From CBDDRG01 sp051306415 (GTDB lineage Bacteria; Pseudomonadota; Gammaproteobacteria; Pseudomonadales; Porticoccaceae), in contig JBPPNE010000331.1 in NCBI GenBank assembly GCA_051306415.1, forward strand, positions 1 through 12,061: a DNA stretch of 12,061 nucleotides, in the 5' to 3' direction. The position numbers were made by a program, and so were the translations under genes. Shown one piece after another: positions 7,548-12,061 of this stretch. Position 1 is the stretch's first letter, and every line of letters starts with the position of its first letter. The notes beneath the pieces were generated by a model, which was not told where the DNA came from, did not search any database, and was given only the letters and a program-made list of their open reading frames with translations.

Positions 7548-8123
7548 TCAGTCGTAGTGCAACAGGCCATGGCCCAGATGCGGTGTGCGCCCAGCCATCA
7601 GATCATTCAGGAAGGACCAGAAGGCGGCGGCCGACGGTGGGCAACCGGGCAAGAAGTAGTCCACATGCACCACCTCGTGGATCGGATGCACCCGGTTCAG
7701 CGGCAGCGGCAATTGGGGGTCGTCGGGAATCCGGCTGTTCGCACGCAAGCCCGGTCGCGTGCGGTACACCTCGGTCAGCAGCTCGCCCACGTCGAAGCGG
7801 TTGCGCTGCGCCGGCAGCCCGCCGGTGATGGCACAGGCACCCACCGCCACCAGCGTCTTGCAATGCTCGCGGAACTCGCGCAGCACCAGCACATTCTCTG
7901 CATTGCACAGGCCACCCTCGATCAAGCCGATGTCACACTGGCTGAGCTCCTTGATGTCGGTGAAGGGCGAACGGTCGAACTCGATATGCTCGATCAGCTC
8001 GAACAGCCGTTTGTCGATGTCGAGGAAGGACATGTGGCAGCCAAAGCAGCCGGCCAGCGAGACGGTGGCCACCTTGAGCTTGCGCGGCGGGGGCGAGGGC
8101 GGCAACGGGGTGCTTGTGGTCAT
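7548..8123 (-). CDS. hoxY: NAD-reducing hydrogenase small subunit HoxY
   Basis: A 191-residue small subunit of a cytoplasmic [NiFe] hydrogenase, holding the proximal [4Fe-4S] cluster that links HoxH to HoxFU. The four ligand cysteines are visible: AGCFGC (Cys26, Cys29), GACAITGG (Cys97) and LPGCPP (Cys161). There is no N-terminal twin-arginine signal and no C-terminal membrane anchor, as expected for group 3 enzymes. The Pro-rich start (MTTSTPLPPSPPPRK) precedes the first beta strand. GGAG (8131-8134) lies 7 nt before the ATG at 8123, inside the end of hoxU, supporting this start. hoxH follows after 11 nt. Confidence 0.96.
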   Translation of the reverse strand: MTTSTPLPPSPPPRKLKVATVSLAGCFGCHMSFLDIDKRLFELIEHIEFDRSPFTDIKELSQCDIGLIEGGLCNAENVLVLREFREHCKTLVAVGACAITGGLPAQRNRFDVGELLTEVYRTRPGLRANSRIPDDPQLPLPLNRVHPIHEVVHVDYFLPGCPPSAAAFWSFLNDLMAGRTPHLGHGLLHYD

Positions 8124-8881
8124 GCTGTTTCTCCATCCTCATGCGCCTGACTTGCTGCGAGACCGGCTTCAGGTCGAAGCGGCGCTGGCCGATCGGCACT
8201 GCAAAACCGCGCCGCTTGGGCAGGATCACCCCCACCGGACAGATGCTCGCAGCGCGGTCGTCGAGTGCCATGTCGGTGTCGCCAAGCCGGCCGCTTGCGC
8301 TGTTGACCAGCAACTGCGTGCCGATGCCATGGCCGCCGATGGCGAAGAGGTTTTTACCGTCAAGGTCGCGGCTGGCACGCACGCACAGCTCACAGAGGAT
8401 GCAGCGGTTGAAGTCGAGCAGGATGTCGGGGTGGCTGGCATCGACCGGACGGTCGGGATAGAACTCCTCGAAGTGCGGGCCCTCCATGCCCATCTGGTAG
8501 GCGGTCGCCTGCAGCAGGCAGTTGCCGCTCTTCTCGCAGCTTGGGCAAAAATGGTTGCCCTCGACAAACAGCATCTGCAGCAACATCTTGCGCTGTGCGT
8601 TAATCTCCCCGGTGTCGCTTTCCACCAGCTGCCCTGCCGCCGGTCGCACGGTGCAGGCGGCACCGGAGCGGCCGTTGACCTTCACCCGTGCACAGGCGAC
8701 AGGAACCCTGCGGCGCAAACTCCGGGTGCCAGCACAGGTGCGGAATGTAGCGGCCGTGGCGCGTGGCGGCCAGCAGAATGGTTTCGCCTGCCTGAAATTC
8801 AACCTCCTCGCCGTCGAGTGAAAAGGTGGCGGGGCTGCAGGACGCTGTGCTCATCGCATCGATGTCGTGCTGATCGCTCAT
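8120..8881 (-). CDS. hoxU: NAD-reducing hydrogenase diaphorase subunit HoxU (frame interruptions)
   Basis: The Fe-S subunit connecting HoxF to HoxY, homologous to the N-terminus of complex I NuoG. The ligands run in order: [2Fe-2S] Cys50, Cys61 and Cys64 (QGSCRLC) and Cys76; GNHFCPSCEKSGNC (108-121); and a further [4Fe-4S] site with CILCELC (160-166) and SICPVG (Cys214). The frame breaks after GSCRLCT: an extra base in the CCC at 8685-8687 separates it from VKVNGRSGAACT. Near the 3' end the frame runs past the natural end into hoxY down to 7933 without a stop; one base added around AAA at 8128-8130 would end it at the TGA overlapping the hoxY ATG (8120-8122), giving about 253 aa. A stop at 8139 in the same alternative frame is possible if the slip lies earlier. 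The start overlaps the hoxF stop by 4 nt; a second Met lies at residue 10. Confidence 0.9.
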
Positions 8882-10679
8882 GGTGGAATCTCCAGGTGCG
8901 CCGCCGGATCGTCGCGGTCGGTCAGGCGACGTGCAATCGACAATTCGGCATCGAGGTCGAAGCCGGGCTCGAACTGCAGCGATTGCAGCCGGCGCTCATA
9001 GGCGGGGCGGAACTTGGCGAGGGTGTCGCGCAGCGGATTGCAGGCCGACGCGCCCAGACCACAGTGGGTGGTGGCGTGCATCAGCCGGTCGATCTCGAAC
9101 AGCACGTCAATGTCGTACCGTGAACCGCGCCCCCCGCCGTTGGCATTCGCCAATTTGTCCATACGCTTGACCACCAGCGCGGTACCGACCCGGCAGGGCG
9201 TGCAGAAACCGCAGCTTTCGTGCGCGAAGAAATGGGCGAAGTTGCGCGCCACCTCGAACATATCGCGGCTGCGGTCGAACACCATGAAGGCGCCCGCCGT
9301 CGGCAGATCCTCGAAGGCGATGCGGCGGCCGAACTCGAACGCGGACAGGCAGACGCCCAGGGGCCGCCAACCTGCACCGCCTGGGTATCGCGTGCACCGC
9401 AATCTTCGAGGATGCGCCCGATGCGCGTGCCGAACGGGTATTCGTAGATGCCGGGCCGCTCGCAGTCGCCCGAAACCGAATGGATTTTTGTGCCGGTGGA
9501 TTTGGGCGTACCGATGCCTGCCCACCAAGTGCTGCCATGAACGGCGATCTGTGCGGCGGCGCAGTAGGTCTCGACGTTGTTGACGCTGGTCGGCTGGCCC
9601 AGATAGCCGCACTCCACCGGAAATGGCGGGCGGATGCGCGGCGTGCCGCGCTTGCCTTCGAGTGACTCGATCAGGGCGGACTCCTCGCCACACACGTAGG
9701 CACCGGCACCGACGTGGATGGCGATGTCGAAATCGAATCCCGCCTGGCCGAGGATAGCGGCGCCGAGCAGCTGTTGATCACGGCGCCGCTGCAGCACCGC
9801 CTGCAAGGGCTCCAGCAGATAGCGGTACTCGCCGCGCAGATAGAGCAGCCCTTGCCGGGCGCCGATGACGAGTGCGGCCACCGTCATGCCTTCGAAGATG
9901 TCGTCAGCATGGCGCGCAAGCAGCACACGATCCTTGAAGGTGCCGGGCTCGCCTTCGTCGGCGTTGCACACCACGTAATGGGTCGAACCGGGCGCATTGC
10001 GGCACAGCTCCCACTTCAACCCGGTGGCAAAGCCGGCGCCGCCGCGGCCGCGCAGATTCGAGTGCTTCATCTCATCAAGCGCAGCCTGCGCGCCGCGCGC
10101 CAGCGCCGCCGCGATGGCCGCGCCGGGTATCAGCGGCATGCCCAGCAGCACGTCGGCGCGGCGGATGTTGTCATCGATAGTGAACCACGATTGCCGCCAC
10201 AACGGCACCGGTACTTCGCTGCGAATGAGCTCGGCCATCTGCGCCACCTTGGACGCGTCGAGGCGGGTGATCACATGGCGGTGGTTGACCAGCAGCGCGG
10301 GGCCCTGGTCGCACAGGCCGGTGCAGGAGGTGAGGTCCACGCTCACCAGTCCGTCAGGGCTCAGTTGGCCAGGTTCAATCTCCAAGCGGCCACACAGATC
10401 GGCCATCAAGGCCGCGCTGCCCCGCATGCGGTCAGTGATATTGTCGCTGAACAGCACCCGGTAGTGTCCCACCGGACGGGTGTGAAAGAAGCGGTAGAAA
10501 CCGACCACCCCTTCCACATGGACCAGGGGCAGCTTCAGTTCGCGGGCCAGCTCGCCGAGCAGATCCCGTGGCAGCCAGCCGATCAGATCCTGCGTTTCGC
10601 GCAGAATCTGGACGAGGCTATGCGGATCGCGCCGGTGGCGGGAGAGTATCTTTTCCAGTGCCTCGCGCTCGACCTTCAT
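8878..10679 (-). CDS. hoxF: NAD-reducing hydrogenase diaphorase subunit HoxF with fused HoxE-like domain (one frame interruption)
   Basis: The NAD(H)- and FMN-binding subunit, homologous to complex I NuoE+NuoF. Residues 1 to about 155 form a NuoE/HoxE-like domain keeping CTGLC (Cys119, Cys123) but showing FSDNITDRM where NuoE proteins have their first Cys pair. The NuoF-like part has GRGGAGFATGLKWE (211-224), CNADEGEPGTFKDR (238-251) and GAGAYVCGEES (324-334). After AVQVGGP (440) the frame shifts by one base at the G4 run 9360-9363; the other frame continues LGVCLSAFEFG and ESCGFCTPCR (Cys490, 493, 496) with Cys540 as fourth [4Fe-4S] ligand. Repaired length is 600 aa, close to the Ralstonia protein. 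The start at 10679 is chosen because homology begins there; only a weak GGA precedes it. The 3' end overlaps hoxU by 4 nt. Confidence 0.95.
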
Positions 10680-10708
10680 GGTGATTCCATCGCTTGCAGA
10701 GGCTTCAT
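10676..10708 (-). CDS. Possible 10-residue leader peptide overlapping the hoxF start
   Basis: ATG at 10708 is preceded at 5 nt by AGGAG (10714-10718) and encodes MKPLQAMESP; its TGA overlaps the hoxF ATG in an ATGA arrangement. hoxF itself has only a weak site, so coupled translation from this leader is conceivable. It conflicts with the sigma-54 reading, because a transcript starting near 10698 would lack the leader ATG. It would need transcription from further upstream. It may be coincidence. Confidence 0.15.
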   Translation of the reverse strand: MKPLQAMESP

Positions 10709-10709
10709 G

Positions 10710-10723
10710 GCAACTCCTGTGCC
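10710..10723 (-). promoter_or_regulatory. Candidate sigma-54 (-24/-12) promoter of the hox operon
   Basis: The minus strand reads GGCACAGGAGTTGC, matching the RpoN core GGCAC-N5-TTGC with the required GG-N10-GC spacing; only the T usually found before GG is A. The predicted start of transcription is near 10698, about 19 nt ahead of the hoxF ATG. This position, at the head of the operon, fits established knowledge that the Ralstonia eutropha soluble hydrogenase promoter is sigma-54 dependent and activated by HoxA. No activator gene lies in the window. The AGGAG in the spacer could instead be a ribosome binding site for a tiny ORF. Confidence 0.55.
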
Positions 10724-10798
10724 TTGCCGCACCCGGTGGATTTTGCTTCGCATGACGGCAGCCCGTACCGAGAAGATCAAGGTGAGCAACGGACGCAT

Positions 10799-12061
10799 TC
10801 ACAGACTCCGCACCTGCATGCAACGCAGTAGGGTTTTTTCTGCCTCTACGGCAAGAAATTTGCCCAAACCAAGGGCGAGTATGACTAGCCAGGAAGCAGA
10901 GTCCAGCGCCGCGGTGTGGAACAACTGCTGCATCGGTGAGGTGTAGGTGAACAGAAGCTGAAAACCGATCGACAAGGTAGCCATTGCCAAGGCCACCTTG
11001 TTGCCAGTGAAGGTCTCCCAACTGAAAGCCGGAGCAATGAAGTGGCGTACGTTGAACAGATAGACCAGTTCGCCGACCACCAGCATGTTCACCGCCGCCG
11101 TGCGCGCCACTTCGAGGCTGCTGCCACGCGCCAGCTCCCACTCAAAGACAGTGAAGGTCACCGCGATCATCAGGAAGCTCACATAGGCGATACGGAAAGC
11201 CAGTACGCCGGTGATCAAGGGTTCCGTGGGTGGGCGCGGTGGCCGCTTCATGACGCCCGGCTCGGCCGGCTCGAAAGCCAGCGCCAGCGCCAGCGTCACC
11301 GCCGTGATCATGTTCACCCATAAAATCTGACCGGCGGTGACCGGCAGCGCAAGACCGGCAAAGATTGCGATCAGGATCACGCCCGCCTCCCCAAAGTTGG
11401 TCGGCAGAATGAACAGCAGCGATTTCTTGATGTTGTCGTACACCACGCGACCCTCGCGCACGGCGTGGGCGATGGTGGCGAAATTGTCATCGGTGAGCAC
11501 CAGATCGGCGGCTTCGCGGGCGGCATCGGTACCTTTGTGTCCCATCGCCACGCCGATGTCAGCGGCCTTCAGCGCCGGGGCGTCGTTGACACCATCGCCG
11601 GTCATGGCGACCAGCTCGCCCTGGGCCTGCAAGGCGGCCACCAGGCGCAGCTTGTGCTCGGGGCTGGCGCGGGCGAACACATCGGTCTCGCGTGCACAGC
11701 GCCGGAGCGCCTGCTCATCCAACGCTGCCACGGCCTCGCCAGTGAGCGCTCGATCGGCATTCAGCCCCAATTGCCGGCCGATGGCCGCCGCGGTGACGAC
11801 GTGGTCGCCGGTGATCATCTTGACCCGCACCCCGGCACGCTGGCAGTCAGCCACGGCCGCAATGGCCTCCTCGCGCGGCGGATCAATGAGACCGACCAGC
11901 CCCAGCAAGGTGAAGCGCCGGGTGATGTCAGCCATGGCAAGCGCCGTCGTGCCGGCAGCCATCTCGCTGCGCGCCAGCGCCAGCACGCGCTGCCCGGCGC
12001 TGGCGGCGTGTTCCATCCGCGCTTCCCAGGCAGCATGATCAAGCGACTGGCCGCTGGCATC
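10799..12061 (-). CDS. P-type cation-transporting ATPase, C-terminal part (5' end outside window)
   Basis: The last 420 residues of a P2-type ATPase pumping a cation across the inner membrane. Visible in order: the end of the nucleotide-binding domain (VLALARSEMA), the P-domain (GLIDPPREEAIAAV, KMITGDH, the Mg2+-site MTGDGVNDAPALKAADIGVAMG), then about six C-terminal membrane helices. TM5 keeps NFGEAG; TM6 reads WVNMITAVTLALALAFEP, where SERCA-like Ca2+ pumps have NLVTD, so the Ca2+-coordinating Asp is Ala. Ion specificity is therefore open (Ca2+, Mg2+ or another). The phosphorylated DKTGT motif and TM4 lie upstream of the window. It ends 119 bp before hoxF with no clear terminator between, so readthrough is possible, but a functional link is not shown. 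Confidence 0.93.
   Translation of the reverse strand, partial: DASGQSLDHAAWEARMEHAASAGQRVLALARSEMAAGTTALAMADITRRFTLLGLVGLIDPPREEAIAAVADCQRAGVRVKMITGDHVVTAAAIGRQLGLNADRALTGEAVAALDEQALRRCARETDVFARASPEHKLRLVAALQAQGELVAMTGDGVNDAPALKAADIGVAMGHKGTDAAREAADLVLTDDNFATIAHAVREGRVVYDNIKKSLLFILPTNFGEAGVILIAIFAGLALPVTAGQILWVNMITAVTLALALAFEPAEPGVMKRPPRPPTEPLITGVLAFRIAYVSFLMIAVTFTVFEWELARGSSLEVARTAAVNMLVVGELVYLFNVRHFIAPAFSWETFTGNKVALAMATLSIGFQLLFTYTSPMQQLFHTAALDSASWLVILALGLGKFLAVEAEKTLLRCMQVRSL

Noticed and set aside
7933..8119. HoxU extension overlapping hoxY
   Set aside because: The extra residues are merely the HoxY coding region read out of frame; HoxU homologues end near the hoxY start.
7759..9123. 454-codon plus-strand open frame opposite hoxY, hoxU and hoxF
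   Set aside because: Antisense to conserved genes on the other strand, with no family motif.
10680..10798. Terminator between the ATPase and hoxF
   Set aside because: Only a 4-bp stem (ACGG-GCTG-CCGT) without a T-run was found, too weak to call.
9714..10946. 410-codon plus-strand open frame opposite hoxF
   Set aside because: It mirrors hoxF and crosses into the ATPase 3' end; no domain motif is visible.
1..12061. CRISPR arrays, tRNA or rRNA genes, insertion sequences
   Set aside because: No spaced direct repeats, no RNA-gene signature, and no transposase or terminal inverted repeats were seen on reading either strand; the window is almost fully occupied by protein genes.

Overview
The window is GC-rich and comes most plausibly from a beta- or gammaproteobacterium. 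This is inferred from overall similarity to the soluble NAD-reducing hydrogenase of the Ralstonia/Cupriavidus type; no 16S or other marker gene is present. Every convincing gene lies on the minus strand, so transcription runs from high to low coordinates.

Layout in order of transcription: (1) 12061-10799, the C-terminal 420 residues of a P-type cation ATPase, entering from outside the window. (2) 10798-10680, a 119-bp gap with a good sigma-54 -24/-12 candidate (GGCAC-N5-TTGC) just ahead of hoxF. (3) 10679-5510, the hydrogenase genes hoxF, hoxU, hoxY, hoxH and the endopeptidase hoxW. (4) 5517-707, the maturation genes hypA, hypB, hypF (short form), hypC, hypD and hypE. (5) 706-323, an intergenic stretch with only weak small ORFs and a 15-bp tandem duplication. 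(6) 322-1, the start of a Ca2+/Na+ antiporter-family gene that leaves the window.

The eleven hydrogenase genes are packed with 4-nt ATGA overlaps or gaps of at most 11 nt and look like one operon. HoxFU is the diaphorase (FMN, NAD(H) and Fe-S clusters) and HoxYH the [NiFe] hydrogenase module, together a group 3d NAD-reducing hydrogenase. HypF/HypE make the cyanide ligand, HypC/HypD assemble Fe(CN)2CO, HypA/HypB insert nickel, and HoxW removes the HoxH C-terminal peptide. A separate hoxE is absent because its domain is fused to the N-terminus of HoxF. No Tat signal is visible on HoxY, so the enzyme should be cytoplasmic.

Several reading frames are interrupted: single-base indels in hoxF and hoxU, a probable further slip at the hoxU 3' end, a small indel in hypD, and an in-frame amber codon in hypF at a conserved Trp. 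Protein similarity continues cleanly across each site, and most indels sit in short homopolymer or dinucleotide runs, so sequencing or assembly error is the simplest explanation; real decay is the alternative. I see a known type of system with some unusual details (Asn at the HoxH cleavage site, a kinase-domain-only HypF, a HoxE-like domain lacking its first Cys pair), not a clearly new one.
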